DNA of 64,000 nt from Barnesiella sp. An22 (lineage in GTDB: Bacteria > Bacteroidota > Bacteroidia > Bacteroidales > Barnesiellaceae): contig NZ_NFJR01000004.1 in the NCBI RefSeq assembly GCF_002159975.1, positions 186,001 to 250,000 on the forward strand. Direction: 5' to 3'. Below, one piece after another: positions 42,017 through 51,450 of the stretch. Under the pieces are notes generated by a model. That model saw nothing but the letters and a program-made list of their open reading frames with translations, was not told the origin of the DNA and did no database searches. A program made the translations under genes and the position numbers. The stretch's first letter is position 1. Each line of letters opens with the position of its first letter.

Positions 42017-43237
42017 TTATTCATAACGAATAGCTTCAATGGGGTCGAGGTTGGCGGCTTTGCGGGCCGGGTACCAGCCGAAGAATATGCCGGTAATCGT
42101 GCAGACGAAGAACGAGAGTATCACCGAATAGGCCTGTATGTAAACCGGCCAGTTGAATACGAGGTTGACCACCATCGATGCTCCCACACCCAGCAGCACC
42201 CCGATGATACCACCCGTTACGCTGATGAGCACCGCCTCGATGAGAAACTGGGCCAGAATGTCGATACCTCGGGCTCCGATCGACATGCGCAGCCCGATTT
42301 CGCGGGTGCGCTCCGTTACCGATACATACATGATGTTCATGATGCCGATACCGCCCACCAGCAGCGAGATACCGGCGATACAGGCGAGCAGGATGGTCAT
42401 CATGTCGGTAGTCGAGCTCATCATCGAACTCATCTCCTCTTGCGACCGTATTTCGAAGTCGTCGTCTTCGCCCTCCTTGATTTTGTGATTCTTGCGCAGA
42501 ATCTGGGTAATCTCGTTGATAGCCTGCGGGGTGAGTTCCTCGGTCAGGGCCGAGCAGAAGATGCCTTGCAGGTAGGTGATGGCCAGTACCCGCTTCTGCA
42601 CCGTGGTGTAGGGGGCCAGCACCATGTCGTCCTGGTCCATGCCCATGCTGTTGTAGCCCTTGGGGGTGAGTGTGCCCACAATCTTGAGCGGTATCTTGTT
42701 GAATCGTATCACCTTGCCGATAGGGTTCTCGCCGTTGGGGAAGAGGTTGTCGATGATGGTTTGTCCCACCAGGCAGACTTTGGCCGAGGTGAGCACGTCT
42801 TGCGGGGTGAACATGCTGCCCTCGTCGATGGAGAATTTGCGTATCTCGAGGTAGTCTTCGGTCACGCCGTAGATGGTGCTGGGGTAGTTGTTGGCCCCGT
42901 AGATGAACTGCCCGCTGCTGCTGACCGAGGGCGAGCAGGCCGACACATATTCGGTGCCGTCGAGAATGTCCTGGTAGTCGTTGAGCTTGAGGGTCTGCAT
43001 CGACGAGGCATCCTGCCGCACGCCGCCCCGCTCCATGTTGCCGGGGTGAATCATAATCATGTTCGACCCCATTTCGGCAATCTGGGCCCGGATGCTCCGC
43101 TTCGAACCTTGCCCGATAGCCAGCATGGTAATCACCGACGCTACGCCGATGATGATGCCCAGCATCGTGAGGAAGCACCGCATCTTGTTATTGTTGAGCG
43201 CCTTGAGCGCTATCTTGGTGAGATTGGTCAGATTCAT
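42017..43237 (-). CDS. ABC transporter permease, MacB/FtsX type
   Basis: 406 residues. An N-terminal membrane helix (residues about 20-42), a large periplasmic MacB_PCD domain (about 43-270) and three C-terminal helices carrying the FtsX signature (ISLLVGGIGIMNIMYVSVTERTREIGLRMSIGAR overall, about 285-325). The ATPase is encoded separately 13 bp upstream. With MacA-like and TolC-like genes in the same operon it forms a tripartite pump for exporting macrolide-like compounds, peptides or lipids. The substrate is not identifiable. Confidence 0.92.
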   Translation of the reverse strand: MNLTNLTKIALKALNNNKMRCFLTMLGIIIGVASVITMLAIGQGSKRSIRAQIAEMGSNMIMIHPGNMERGGVRQDASSMQTLKLNDYQDILDGTEYVSACSPSVSSSGQFIYGANNYPSTIYGVTEDYLEIRKFSIDEGSMFTPQDVLTSAKVCLVGQTIIDNLFPNGENPIGKVIRFNKIPLKIVGTLTPKGYNSMGMDQDDMVLAPYTTVQKRVLAITYLQGIFCSALTEELTPQAINEITQILRKNHKIKEGEDDDFEIRSQEEMSSMMSSTTDMMTILLACIAGISLLVGGIGIMNIMYVSVTERTREIGLRMSIGARGIDILAQFLIEAVLISVTGGIIGVLLGVGASMVVNLVFNWPVYIQAYSVILSFFVCTITGIFFGWYPARKAANLDPIEAIRYE

Positions 43238-43250
43238 AATCGTTTGTTCC

Positions 43251-43997
43251 TTAATCGCTTTCTACCGGTAGTTTTTTCAGCATCTCCAGGGCCGAGGCCG
43301 GATGGTCGTTGGGGGTGTCGCTGATGATTTTCCCGTCGCGCAGCACGATGTTGCGGCTGCTGTAGGCCGAGAGTTCGGGGTTGTGCGTGACGAAAATGAT
43401 GGTGCGTCCCCGGTCGTGCAGCTCCTGGAAGAGTACCAGTATCTCGAACGAGGTGCGGGTGTCGAGGTTACCGGTAGCCTCGTCGGCCAGAATGATGACC
43501 GGGTCGTTGACCAGCGCCCGGGCAATGGCCACACGTTGCTGCTGTCCGCCCGACATCTGGTTCGACTTGTGGTTTTTCCGTTCGGCCAGTCCCACGGCAT
43601 CGAGTGCCCGCGAGGCCAGTTCGTGCCGCTCGCGGGCCGAGATGGCCGAGTTGTACATGAGGGGCAGCTCCACGTTTTCGAGGGCGGTCGTCTTGGGCAG
43701 CAGGTTGTAAGACTGGAATACGAAACCAATCTTGCGGTTGCGCAGTACCGACCGCTCGTTTTTGCCCATGCTCCGTACCGGGATGCCGTCGAGGTAGTAT
43801 TCGCCCGAGGTGGGGGTGTCGAGGCAGCCCAGAATGTTGAGCAGGGTCGACTTGCCCGAGCCGCTGGTGCCCATGATGGTCACGAACTCGCCGGCGTTGA
43901 TGGTGAAACTCACCCCCCGCAGGGCGTGTACCGTCTCGTTACCCACGATAAAGTTGCGCCGTATGTTCTCCAGACGTATGATCTCTTTTGTTGCCAT
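43251..43997 (-). CDS. ABC transporter ATP-binding protein, MacB/LolD type
   Basis: 248-residue ATPase of the MacB/LolD group. Walker [10 protein letters not shown] (about 43-51), Q-loop in [10 protein letters not shown], signature [15 protein letters not shown] (about 148-162) and Walker [14 protein letters not shown] (about 168-180), followed by a switch His in VTHNPE. It powers the FtsX-type permease encoded 13 bp downstream. All motifs are intact. Confidence 0.95.
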   Translation of the reverse strand: MATKEIIRLENIRRNFIVGNETVHALRGVSFTINAGEFVTIMGTSGSGKSTLLNILGCLDTPTSGEYYLDGIPVRSMGKNERSVLRNRKIGFVFQSYNLLPKTTALENVELPLMYNSAISARERHELASRALDAVGLAERKNHKSNQMSGGQQQRVAIARALVNDPVIILADEATGNLDTRTSFEILVLFQELHDRGRTIIFVTHNPELSAYSSRNIVLRDGKIISDTPNDHPASALEMLKKLPVESD

Positions 43998-44015
43998 GCT
44001 GTCGGTTTCCTTTCT

Positions 44016-45215
44016 TTATTTCTTCTTTCCCGGCGGTTTGGGCATGAAGGGGCTCTCCTCCTTGTTTCCCGAGAGCTGAGCGGCCGGCAGGCCGCCGTTG
44101 CTCTTGCGGTCGATGGCTACGGTTTCGCCTTCGTTCAGCCCCTCGCAAATCTCTACATTCACGCCGTTGTTCATACCCACTTTTACCTGCCGGGGAGTCC
44201 AGGTATTGTTCTCTTGTACCCAAATAGTCTTGAGGCTGTCGTTGCCCGGCTTCTGGGGCTGCGGTTGCGACTCGGCTGCCGGAGCTTGTCCCGAAGGCAT
44301 ATCGGGGACGAAGCGGAGTGCCTTGAGTGGAATGTTGATGACGTTGCGCCGCTCGGCGATGTAGATGGTGACGTTGGCCGTGAGGCCCGGTTTCAGTTTC
44401 AAATCGGGGTTGTGGGCCGAGATGACCACCTCGTAGGTAACCACGTTGCTCTCTTCGGTAGCCTCGAGACGCACCTGTGTCACGGTGCCCTCGAAGGTGT
44501 CGTTGGGGTAGGCGTCGACGCTAAATTCGACCCGTTGTCCCTCTTTCACACCGCCTATATCGGCCTCGTCGACATCGGCAATCACCTGCATCTGGGTGAG
44601 GTCGGCGGCAATGGTGAAGAGGGTAGGCGTTTCGAATCCGGCGGCAACGGTCTGTCCCTCCTCGACGGCGCGGCTGATGACTACCCCGTCGATGGGCGAG
44701 GTAATGGTAGCGTAGGCCAGGTTACGCTTGGCCTTGGCCAGATTGGCCTCGCTGCTCTCGTAGGCACTCTTGGCCTTGGCATAGTTGTAGGTCGACTCCT
44801 CGAACTCGGTGTCGCTGATGAGCTGTTTCTCGTGCAACGCCTTGTTGCGCAGGTAGTTCTTCTCTTGATACTCGTACTCGGCCTTGGCACCGTCGTAGGT
44901 GGCCTGTTGCGAGGTGAGTTCGCTTTGCAGGGTCACCTTATCCATCTCGGCGATGAGCTGTCCCTTGGTGACAATCGAGTTGTAGTCGGCATACAGTTTG
45001 TCGATGATACCCGATACCTGGGTACCCACCTCGACCTTGGTCACCGGCTCGATGGTACCGGTAGCCGTGACGGCCTCCGATACGTCGCTTCGGGTGGCCG
45101 TGGCCGTCTCGACGATGTAGCTTGTGCTGTTCGATTTCCGTCCGAAGATAAACCACAGGATTATAATCACTGCGACTATCGACACGGCGAGAATGATGAT
45201 TTTTTTTCGTTTCAT
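44016..45215 (-). CDS. Periplasmic adaptor protein, MacA/HlyD type
   Basis: 399 residues anchored by an N-terminal helix (KKIIILAVSIVAVIIILWFIFG). A barrel-sandwich segment (VTKVEVGTQVSGIIDKLYADYN in part), a coiled-coil hairpin (about 95-175) and the beta-barrel part (VEFSVDAYPNDTFEGTVTQV in part) follow in the order seen in MacA. It bridges the inner-membrane permease to the TolC-like channel. The C-terminus is Pro/Lys-rich (FMPKPPGKKK). It lies between the TolC-type and ATPase genes with short gaps. Confidence 0.92.
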   Translation of the reverse strand: MKRKKIIILAVSIVAVIIILWFIFGRKSNSTSYIVETATATRSDVSEAVTATGTIEPVTKVEVGTQVSGIIDKLYADYNSIVTKGQLIAEMDKVTLQSELTSQQATYDGAKAEYEYQEKNYLRNKALHEKQLISDTEFEESTYNYAKAKSAYESSEANLAKAKRNLAYATITSPIDGVVISRAVEEGQTVAAGFETPTLFTIAADLTQMQVIADVDEADIGGVKEGQRVEFSVDAYPNDTFEGTVTQVRLEATEESNVVTYEVVISAHNPDLKLKPGLTANVTIYIAERRNVINIPLKALRFVPDMPSGQAPAAESQPQPQKPGNDSLKTIWVQENNTWTPRQVKVGMNNGVNVEICEGLNEGETVAIDRKSNGGLPAAQLSGNKEESPFMPKPPGKKK

Positions 45216-45251
45216 ATCGTGATGATCAGTTTATTATTCGAGATTGTCAAA

Positions 45252-46595
45252 TCAATCGAGCGTAAGCGGCTTGTTTTCGTAGTAGTCGAGCAGCTTGAGG
45301 TTGAGCAGCGCCATGAAGCGCGATTGCAGCTCCTCTTGCTGGGCCGAGAGCCAGTTGTTTTTGGCGGTGAGCATCTCGACGGTATTTTTCATGCCCAAGT
45401 AGAATTGCTCTTCGGTGAGCTCGAACGATGTCTGTGTGGCATTGAGCTGCTCGCGGGCGGCCAGGTATTGCGACTGGGCCGACGAGGCGTCGAGCCAGGC
45501 GCTCTCGATTTGGTTGAGCAGATTTTTCTCCTGATTCTTGAGGTCGAGCTCGCTGATTTTCTGCTGTATACGAGCCCGCTCTACGGCCGACTTGTTGGCC
45601 CGGCGGCTGTAGATGGGTATCGACAGGGTGAGCCCGATCGACTCGTTGAGACTCTGTTTCAGTTGAGTACCTATACCGCCGTTGTTGTCGGTGTTGTGTC
45701 CGGTGCCTATGCCGGCATTGAGCGAGAGGTTGGGGTAGTAGCCGGCCTTGGCGTTGGCTATGTTGAGTTCGGCTACCTCGAGTTCGAGCTTGCCGCTCTG
45801 TATCGAGGGGATAAATCCCAGCGCCGTGGCATAGACCGTGCTCTTGTCGGGCAGCGGCACGAGCACCTTGCTCTCGTCGATGGGCGGCAGAGCCAGGTTC
45901 ATCTCTACGTCGATGTCGAGTTCGAGCAGTTGCTTGAGGTTGAGCCGCAGTTGGTCGCGGTTGGCTTCGGCCGATACCAGTTGGTACTTGTCGTTGCTGT
46001 ATTGGGCCTCGAGTTGGGCCAGGTCGCTCTTCGAGATAGAGCCGGCGGCCAGCAGTTCGCGCGACCGCTCGACTTGCCTCAGCGATACCTCGACAGTCTG
46101 CTTGCAGATATTCACGGCCTCCTCGGCATAGAGAATTTGCAGATAGTCGGTGAGAATCTCGATTTGCAGGTTGTCGAGGCTCTCTTGAAAGGCATATTGC
46201 TGTTGCTGCTCTTGCAGCTGGTTGCTCTTGATGGTATTGCGGCGCTTCCCGTCGAAGAGGGTCCACGAGGCATTGAGTCCGTAGGTGCCGGTGTAGACGT
46301 TTTTGCCGGCCTGGCTGCCGTCGGCCAAGGGGTAGTTGCCGTAGTTGTGCGACGTGGAGAAGTCGAACGAGGGGAAAAGCTGGGCTTTGGCCTCCTTGGT
46401 ATTGACCGAGCTCTCCTCGATCGACAGTCGGTTCTGTTGCAGCGTGATGCTGTGGTCGTGGGCGTAGTCGAAGCAATCCTGTAATGTCCACACTTCGGGC
46501 ATCGACTCTTCCTGGCTCACCTGAAGTTCCTGAGCATGCAGCGGCGAGTAGCAGAGAAGCGTTAAAATGCCGGTGGATATTATTAAATTTTTCAT
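45252..46595 (-). CDS. TolC family outer-membrane efflux protein
   Basis: 447 residues with a signal peptide (ISTGILTLLCYSPLHAQE) and two tandem outer-membrane-efflux repeats of coiled-coil helices (about 35-230 and 250-440), including YPNLSLNAGIGTGHN and SIPIYSRRANKSAVERARIQ. It forms the trimeric channel for the MacAB-type pump. First gene of the leftward operon TolC-MacA-MacB ATPase-MacB permease, with the two-component system following. A second, distinct TolC gene is at 59597. Confidence 0.92.
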   Translation of the reverse strand: MKNLIISTGILTLLCYSPLHAQELQVSQEESMPEVWTLQDCFDYAHDHSITLQQNRLSIEESSVNTKEAKAQLFPSFDFSTSHNYGNYPLADGSQAGKNVYTGTYGLNASWTLFDGKRRNTIKSNQLQEQQQQYAFQESLDNLQIEILTDYLQILYAEEAVNICKQTVEVSLRQVERSRELLAAGSISKSDLAQLEAQYSNDKYQLVSAEANRDQLRLNLKQLLELDIDVEMNLALPPIDESKVLVPLPDKSTVYATALGFIPSIQSGKLELEVAELNIANAKAGYYPNLSLNAGIGTGHNTDNNGGIGTQLKQSLNESIGLTLSIPIYSRRANKSAVERARIQQKISELDLKNQEKNLLNQIESAWLDASSAQSQYLAAREQLNATQTSFELTEEQFYLGMKNTVEMLTAKNNWLSAQQEELQSRFMALLNLKLLDYYENKPLTLD

Positions 46596-46618
46596 AACCG
46601 ATACGTTAAATTCGAACT

Positions 46619-46626
46619 CAAATTTA
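46619..46626 (-). promoter_or_regulatory. Promoter -7 box of the efflux operon
   Basis: Reads TAAATTTG on the minus strand, 23 bp before the TolC start at 46595. Confidence 0.65.
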
Positions 46627-46751
46627 ACACTTGGCGAGCCATTAAGAAAAATGTAATAGAGAGAGTTCCCTTTTTTGTGGATAAAGCGGTCTCTTTTATC
46701 GATAAAACAGGGGTGTATGGTTATGCGTTTTCCCTTATGGAGAGAGGCTGG

Positions 46752-46788
46752 TGAAAAAACGAGGGGAACCCGTGTGGATTCCCCTCGT
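46752..46788 (-). terminator. Terminator of the AspT-type transporter gene
   Basis: ACGAGGGGAA (46759-46768) pairs with TTCCCCTCGT (46779-46788); on the minus strand the stem is followed by a T run. Confidence 0.8.
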
Positions 46789-46816
46789 GAAGATAGTTTC
46801 GAAAAGGTATGCTTCG

Positions 46817-48493
46817 TTAATAGAAGAGCAGGATGAGCAACTGCGCCGACAGAACTCGCAGGAACATGGTGAGCGGGTAGACGGTCGAGTAGGCTACCGA
46901 CGGTGCATCGTTACCCGAAACCTTGTTGGCATAAGCCAAGGCGGGGGGATCGGTGCAGGCTCCCGAGAGCAGACCCATGATTGAGCAGTAGTTGATTTTG
47001 TAGTGAGCCCGGGCGATAACGGCAATGACGAGCAGGGGAATGACGGTGATGAGGAATCCCCACCATACCCACACGAGGCCGCCCGACATGATGGTATTGA
47101 CAAACTCGCCGCCGGCCGAGATGCCCACACTGGCCAGGAAGAGGCAGATGCCTACCTCGCGCAGCATGAGGCTGGCGCCTGTCGAGGTGTAGGTAACCAG
47201 GTGTACCTTGTGACCGAAGCGGCCCAGCAGAATGGCAACGACCAGAGGACCACCGGCCAGACCCAGTTTCATCGGCACGCTCATGCCCGGTATGGCGATA
47301 GGAATACTACCCAGAATGATACCGAGGAAGATACCCACGAAGAGGGTTACCATGTTGGGCTCGTGCAGACGTTTGGTCGAGTTGCCCAACTTTTCGGCCA
47401 GACGGTTGATGTCTTCGATACGGCCTACTACGGTGAGGCGGTCGCCGATTTGCAGCTCCAGATTGGGGTTGGCCAACAGGTCTAAACCGGCACGGTTCAC
47501 GCGGGTAGCGTTCAGGCGGTATCCCATGCGCAGCCGCAAGCTACCGATTTTGCGCCCGTTGATTTCGGGGCGGGTAACCAGAATACGGCGCGAAACCACC
47601 GGTGCCTGAATGGCTTCCCAGTTCATCTCGACGGGGCGTCCGATGAAGGCTTCGAGGGCGCTTTCGTCCTGCAGCGAGAGAACCACCAGCAACAGGTCGC
47701 CCTCTTGCAGCAGCGTGTCGGAGTTGGGAATCATCACCTCGTCGTTGTGCTTGATACGCGACACCACGAAGTTGCGGTCGATGAGCTTGGCGAGGTCGTC
47801 GAGCGTTTTACCTACGATGAGTTTGTTTTCTACCTGGTAGGTAACCACGTGGGGCACGAGTTGGCTCGACTGGTTTTCCTCCTCGATTTGCTTATTTTCC
47901 TTGTCGAGCTTCACTTTGAAGATGGCCCGAATCACCAGCATCGAGGCGATGATGCCGATTACACCCAGCGGATAGGCGGCGGCATAGCCCAGGGCAATCT
48001 CGGGGACTTCGGTGATAGAACCGTCGAACCGCAGCTGCGACAGGGTTTGTTGTGCGGCACCCAGTCCCGGGGTGTTGGTAACGGCACCCGAGAGAATACC
48101 CACCATCATGGGCATGCTCACCTGGTCTTCGTTGAGGAAGTAGATGCCGAGCGCCACAGCAATGTTGAGAACTACAATACCCACGGCCAGCATATTGAGG
48201 GTGAGCCCGCCTCGCTTGAACGAGGAGAAGAAACTGGGTCCCACTTGCAGACCGATGGAGTAAATAAAGAGAATTAAACCGAACTCCTGTACGAAGTGGA
48301 GTATGTTTTTCTCGGCCGAGAAGCCGAAGTGCCCGGCTATCAGCCCGACGAAGAGAACAAACGTAACTCCCAAAGATACTCCGAAGAACTTCAGTTTGCC
48401 CAATGCTACTCCCACCGCAATGACAAAGGCGTATAGGATTACGGTATGGGCTACCGATGCGTCATTAAATAGCAGACTTTGTATCCAATCCAT
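46817..48493 (-). CDS. AspT/YidE/YbjL-type transporter with TrkA-C domains
   Basis: 558-residue membrane protein. Two homologous membrane halves (about 15-170 and 385-555), each with a reentrant-type motif: [20 protein letters not shown] in the first and [17 protein letters not shown] in the second. Between them are two TrkA-C-like regulatory domains (about 205-290 and 300-370), [11 protein letters not shown] and [20 protein letters not shown]. This is the layout of the AspT antiporter group and of the YidE/YbjL proteins. The substrate (amino acid or dicarboxylate) cannot be deduced. Monocistronic with its own terminator. Confidence 0.9.
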   Translation of the reverse strand: MDWIQSLLFNDASVAHTVILYAFVIAVGVALGKLKFFGVSLGVTFVLFVGLIAGHFGFSAEKNILHFVQEFGLILFIYSIGLQVGPSFFSSFKRGGLTLNMLAVGIVVLNIAVALGIYFLNEDQVSMPMMVGILSGAVTNTPGLGAAQQTLSQLRFDGSITEVPEIALGYAAAYPLGVIGIIASMLVIRAIFKVKLDKENKQIEEENQSSQLVPHVVTYQVENKLIVGKTLDDLAKLIDRNFVVSRIKHNDEVMIPNSDTLLQEGDLLLVVLSLQDESALEAFIGRPVEMNWEAIQAPVVSRRILVTRPEINGRKIGSLRLRMGYRLNATRVNRAGLDLLANPNLELQIGDRLTVVGRIEDINRLAEKLGNSTKRLHEPNMVTLFVGIFLGIILGSIPIAIPGMSVPMKLGLAGGPLVVAILLGRFGHKVHLVTYTSTGASLMLREVGICLFLASVGISAGGEFVNTIMSGGLVWVWWGFLITVIPLLVIAVIARAHYKINYCSIMGLLSGACTDPPALAYANKVSGNDAPSVAYSTVYPLTMFLRVLSAQLLILLFY

Positions 48494-48524
48494 TTTAGAT
48501 AAACAATACTTTTTACTTTTTGTG

Positions 48525-48532
48525 CAAAGTTA
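48525..48532 (-). promoter_or_regulatory. Promoter -7 box of the AspT-type gene
   Basis: TAACTTTG on the minus strand, 31 bp before the start at 48493. Confidence 0.6.
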
Positions 48533-48597
48533 GCAATATTCTCTATAAACAACTCTTGTCGGTATAGTTTTTCTTGTTGCCGAAAAAGGATATGGCG

Positions 48598-48632
48598 AAA
48601 AAAAAGGTCCTGGACATCGCGCCCTGGACCTT
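48598..48632 (-). terminator. Terminator of the degenerate HAD gene
   Basis: AAGGTCC (48604-48610) pairs with GGACCTT (48626-48632), extended by GG/CC inside, and on the minus strand the stem runs into eight T. It lies about 150 bp beyond the stop of the HAD gene; the space between (48633-48778) holds no credible gene. Confidence 0.8.
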
Positions 48633-48778
48633 CCATCAAGTCAATACACTTTTTATGCTAAGAGCCTTCCTCGGCTATACTCGCGCACAGCGTTCGGAAT
48701 ATTTAGTTAGATTTGTTTTTCACAACACAGTATTCAATTCAATAGTAAGCAGTTGTTTCCTTTTTTCGTATTCCTACA

Positions 48779-49507
48779 TTATGTATTGCTTTTTGAATAT
48801 AATAGTGCATTAAGGTCTGTTAAGGAGGTTATATGATAGTTCGATACCCGTTTGGCCGGAGGTACCGGGCGCAGATTCAGCCAAGCCGTTTGGCAGCCGA
48901 TGCCTTGTGCGGGCAACAGGTCGTTGTTGAGCGAATTGCTCACGCACAGTGTCTCTTCGGGGGCAATGTGCAGGGCATCGACCGAGAGTTTGAAAATGGC
49001 TTGGTCGGGCTTGTTGAGGTTGACGGCACTCGATTCGATCACGTCGGTAAAGTAGGGGGTGAGCCCGAAGTCTACCAGCATGGCCGGTAGGTTGCCGTAC
49101 GACTGTGCTACGATACCCAGTCGATATTGCTTGACCAGTTGTTCGAGAATCAATTCGTTTTGTCTCACGTGCATGATGGCCCGATTGTAGCAGAGGGTAG
49201 CCAACTGCTGCGGATACTTGCGGGTGCATACGTTGTCGGATAGCAGTCCTTTGTCGATGAGATATTTGATTTGCAGCGAGAGTTTGATGTAGAGCATCTG
49301 ATATAGATTGAACCCGGGCTCGATGAGATTACATTCCGAAATCTGGGCTTCGGCATATTCGTGGGCACACAGGTAGTCGCTCTTCGATACCGGAATACCG
49401 GTCTCCCGATATTTCCGCCAAATGAGGTCGAACCACTCGCATCCCTCGGTGTCGATTGTACCCGAAAAGTTAAACAGAATGCCCTTTATGTCGTGTGTTT
49501 GTTCCAT
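48779..49507 (-). CDS. HAD-fold protein lacking the catalytic aspartates
   Basis: 242 residues with the overall HAD hydrolase pattern, but the nucleophile motif reads FNFSGTIDT where active enzymes have DxDGT: both Asp are replaced (Asn and Ser). Motif II survives weakly (GIVAQSYG), the motif III lysine is kept (NLNKPDQAIFKL), and the motif IV region reads CVSNSLNNDLLPA with Asn replacing the first Asp. The fold is probably intact while phosphatase activity is probably lost. It may be a binding or regulatory protein. A canonical HAD gene is divergently placed at 49778. Confidence 0.78.
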   Translation of the reverse strand: MEQTHDIKGILFNFSGTIDTEGCEWFDLIWRKYRETGIPVSKSDYLCAHEYAEAQISECNLIEPGFNLYQMLYIKLSLQIKYLIDKGLLSDNVCTRKYPQQLATLCYNRAIMHVRQNELILEQLVKQYRLGIVAQSYGNLPAMLVDFGLTPYFTDVIESSAVNLNKPDQAIFKLSVDALHIAPEETLCVSNSLNNDLLPAQGIGCQTAWLNLRPVPPAKRVSNYHITSLTDLNALLYSKSNT

Positions 49508-49749
49508 ATCCTTTTGTTAGAAAACAGTGCAAAGTTACCTTGTGACAGGCCTCTCCACAAGGTCGTTATGTATATATATTTGTTCTAAAAGTCGTATCTG
49601 TGAAAATGTCGGCCGGCCCCGTCTGTTTGCTTGTCGAGGGGCGGCAGTCGGGTATTTGTGCACAAAAAATAGGGCCATGGATTCACGAAGGCTGGGGATG
49701 TTGCGACATAAAAATCAAGCGGGCTTGTTTTTCTGCCTTCGACTTTCAC

Positions 49750-49757
49750 TATCTTTG
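49750..49757 (+). promoter_or_regulatory. Promoter -7 box of the HAD phosphatase gene
   Basis: TATCTTTG, 20 bp before the start at 49778, with a TTG 22 bp upstream (49725-49727). Confidence 0.7.
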
Positions 49758-49777
49758 CACGGATAAAAGGAAAAAAG

Positions 49778-50437
49778 ATGAAACAACTGGTTATTTTTGA
49801 TTTGGATGGGACGTTGTTGAACACGATAGCCGACTTGGCTGCGAGTACCAACTATGCTTTGCGGGGTTGTGGCTACCCCGAACATCGGGTAGAGGAGTAT
49901 CTCTATTTCGTGGGCAACGGCATCACCAAACTGTTCGAACGTGCCTTGCCCGAAGCGGCTCGCACGGCCGAGAATGTGGCTCACATGCGCACTCTCTTTC
50001 TCGAATATTATACCGAACACAATACCGACCACACTCGCCCCTACGACGGTATAGTGCGTCTGCTCGATGAGTTGTCGGGCCAAGGTGTAAAGCTGGCGGT
50101 GGCTTCGAACAAATATCAGGCGGGTACCGAGAAGCTGGTTGCCCACTACTTTCCCCGTGTGCCGTTTGTAGCCGTACTGGGACAGCGCGAAGGGGTGCCG
50201 ACGAAACCGGCTCCCGATATTGTCTACGACATCATGCAGCGTGCCGGGGTGGAGAAGGTCGATACGTTGTATGTAGGCGACTCGGACGTAGACATGTGTA
50301 CCGCCCGTGCAGCCGGGGTAGAGTCGGCCGGGGTAATCTGGGGATTCCGGGGGCGCGACGAGTTGAGCCGGGCCGGTGCTACCCATCTGGTCGATACGCC
50401 CGACGATATTCTGCATCTGTGCGGCATCGGGGTGTGA
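49778..50437 (+). CDS. HAD family phosphatase, phosphoglycolate phosphatase-like
   Basis: 219 residues with all HAD motifs intact: nucleophile FDLDGTLLNT (residues 7-16), motif II LAVASNKYQAG, motif III lysine in TKPAPDIVYDI and motif IV YVGDSDVDMCTARAAG. A helical cap (about 18-85) and GIVRLLDELSGQGVKLAVASNK place it near phosphoglycolate phosphatases (Gph), though the true substrate is not clear. Monocistronic, followed by a hairpin. Confidence 0.9.
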   Translation: MKQLVIFDLDGTLLNTIADLAASTNYALRGCGYPEHRVEEYLYFVGNGITKLFERALPEAARTAENVAHMRTLFLEYYTEHNTDHTRPYDGIVRLLDELSGQGVKLAVASNKYQAGTEKLVAHYFPRVPFVAVLGQREGVPTKPAPDIVYDIMQRAGVEKVDTLYVGDSDVDMCTARAAGVESAGVIWGFRGRDELSRAGATHLVDTPDDILHLCGIGV

Positions 50438-50444
50438 GCCGTAG

Positions 50445-50484
50445 AAAAAAAAGTAGCAACCTCGCTTCTCAGCGAAATTGCTAC
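50445..50484 (-). terminator. Terminator of the folK-nitroreductase operon
   Basis: GTAGCAA (50453-50459) pairs with TTGCTAC (50478-50484), with an inner TCGCT/AGCGA stem. The eight A at 50445-50452 make it a T-tailed terminator for leftward transcripts. The 195 bp up to 50680 hold no gene. Confidence 0.75.
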
Positions 50485-50679
50485 ATAACCAAAATATATA
50501 GAATAGTTAATCGAAAAAAATAGTCTGTAACATTTACATAGGGCGATTAATTAATTGTGATACAAATGTATGTCCGCAGCTGGGCATATCAAAACCATAT
50601 CGACAAAAGGCTGAAAAATATCGCCTAACCGCCCCTTTTTCCGTTGGAACATTACCTTGTCGATAACCGAAAATTGTCT

Positions 50680-51438
50680 CTATTTTTTCGGTACGAAGGG
50701 TAATTTGCATCCTTGTTTGTTGAGGTAACCCTCCATGTCGTAGTCGAGAGCGATGCGGTAGTAGTCGAGTATGTGGCCGCACCAGTCGTTTTCGGTGGTA
50801 GTGCCGCTGCGGTGGCGGTTATACTCCGATATGGTTTGGTCGTATTGCTCGAGGTCGGCGCTCATGTCGTCGGTGCGATAGTGGTTGTGATGTACCACGA
50901 GCGAGAGGGGTTGCTTGGGTTTCAGGTCGGGCGATTCGCGGGGAATACCCAGCGTGAGGGCGCAGATGACAAAGGTGCCCTGAGGCAGTTTCAGAATTTC
51001 GGCAATCTTCTCGGGATTGGCGGTGCGGGCATATCCCACGCAGCAGCTGCCCAGACCGGCGGCCTGTGCGGCCACTACGGCATTCTGCATGGCCAGGGCG
51101 GCGTCGATGATACCCACCATCACCCCGTCGAGCGTGTTTTCGAAGTGGGGGTTGTCTATTCCCTTCTTTTGGGCCAGCACGTCGATTTTGTGGAAATCGG
51201 CGCAGAACATCAGCAGCGTGGCGCAGGTTTTGATCTGCTTTTGGTTGGTGATGGCATAGAGCTCCTCCTTGATGGCCTGGTCGTCGATGGCGATGACCGA
51301 GAATTGCTGACCGTTGTAACTGGTGGGGGTGTTGGCAATGGCCCGGTAGATAAAGTCGAGAGTCTCGGCCGGTATCTTGTCGTATTCGTAACGGCGTACC
51401 GAAGTACGTTTGAGTAAGGTTTCTTCTACTGTTTTCAT
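50680..51438 (-). CDS. Nitroreductase family protein, NfsA-like
   Basis: 252-residue FMN-dependent oxidoreductase. The opening TLLKRTSVRRYEYDKIP carries the FMN-binding arginines, NTPTSYNGQQFSVIAIDD the second block, and AAQAAGLGSCCVGYAR the third; the longer C-terminal extension fits the NfsA/Frp-like subgroup. The second nitroreductase of the window; unlike the 176-residue protein at 30656 it has the long form. It starts 12 bp after the folK stop and ends the operon. Confidence 0.9.
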   Translation of the reverse strand: MKTVEETLLKRTSVRRYEYDKIPAETLDFIYRAIANTPTSYNGQQFSVIAIDDQAIKEELYAITNQKQIKTCATLLMFCADFHKIDVLAQKKGIDNPHFENTLDGVMVGIIDAALAMQNAVVAAQAAGLGSCCVGYARTANPEKIAEILKLPQGTFVICALTLGIPRESPDLKPKQPLSLVVHHNHYRTDDMSADLEQYDQTISEYNRHRSGTTTENDWCGHILDYYRIALDYDMEGYLNKQGCKLPFVPKK

Positions 51439-51450
51439 ATCGAATCGTAT

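Noticed and set aside
43302-46484. 1060-codon open frame antisense to the efflux genes
   Set aside because: Complete MacB, MacA and TolC motifs lie on the opposite strand. The long antisense frame follows from GC-rich codon use, as do those at 36690-38342, 22668-25016, 31458-33680 and 15902-17923.
48574-48813. 79-codon rightward frame between the AspT-type and degenerate HAD genes
   Set aside because: It includes the terminator hairpin, has no promoter or recognisable protein features and is AT-rich non-coding sequence.
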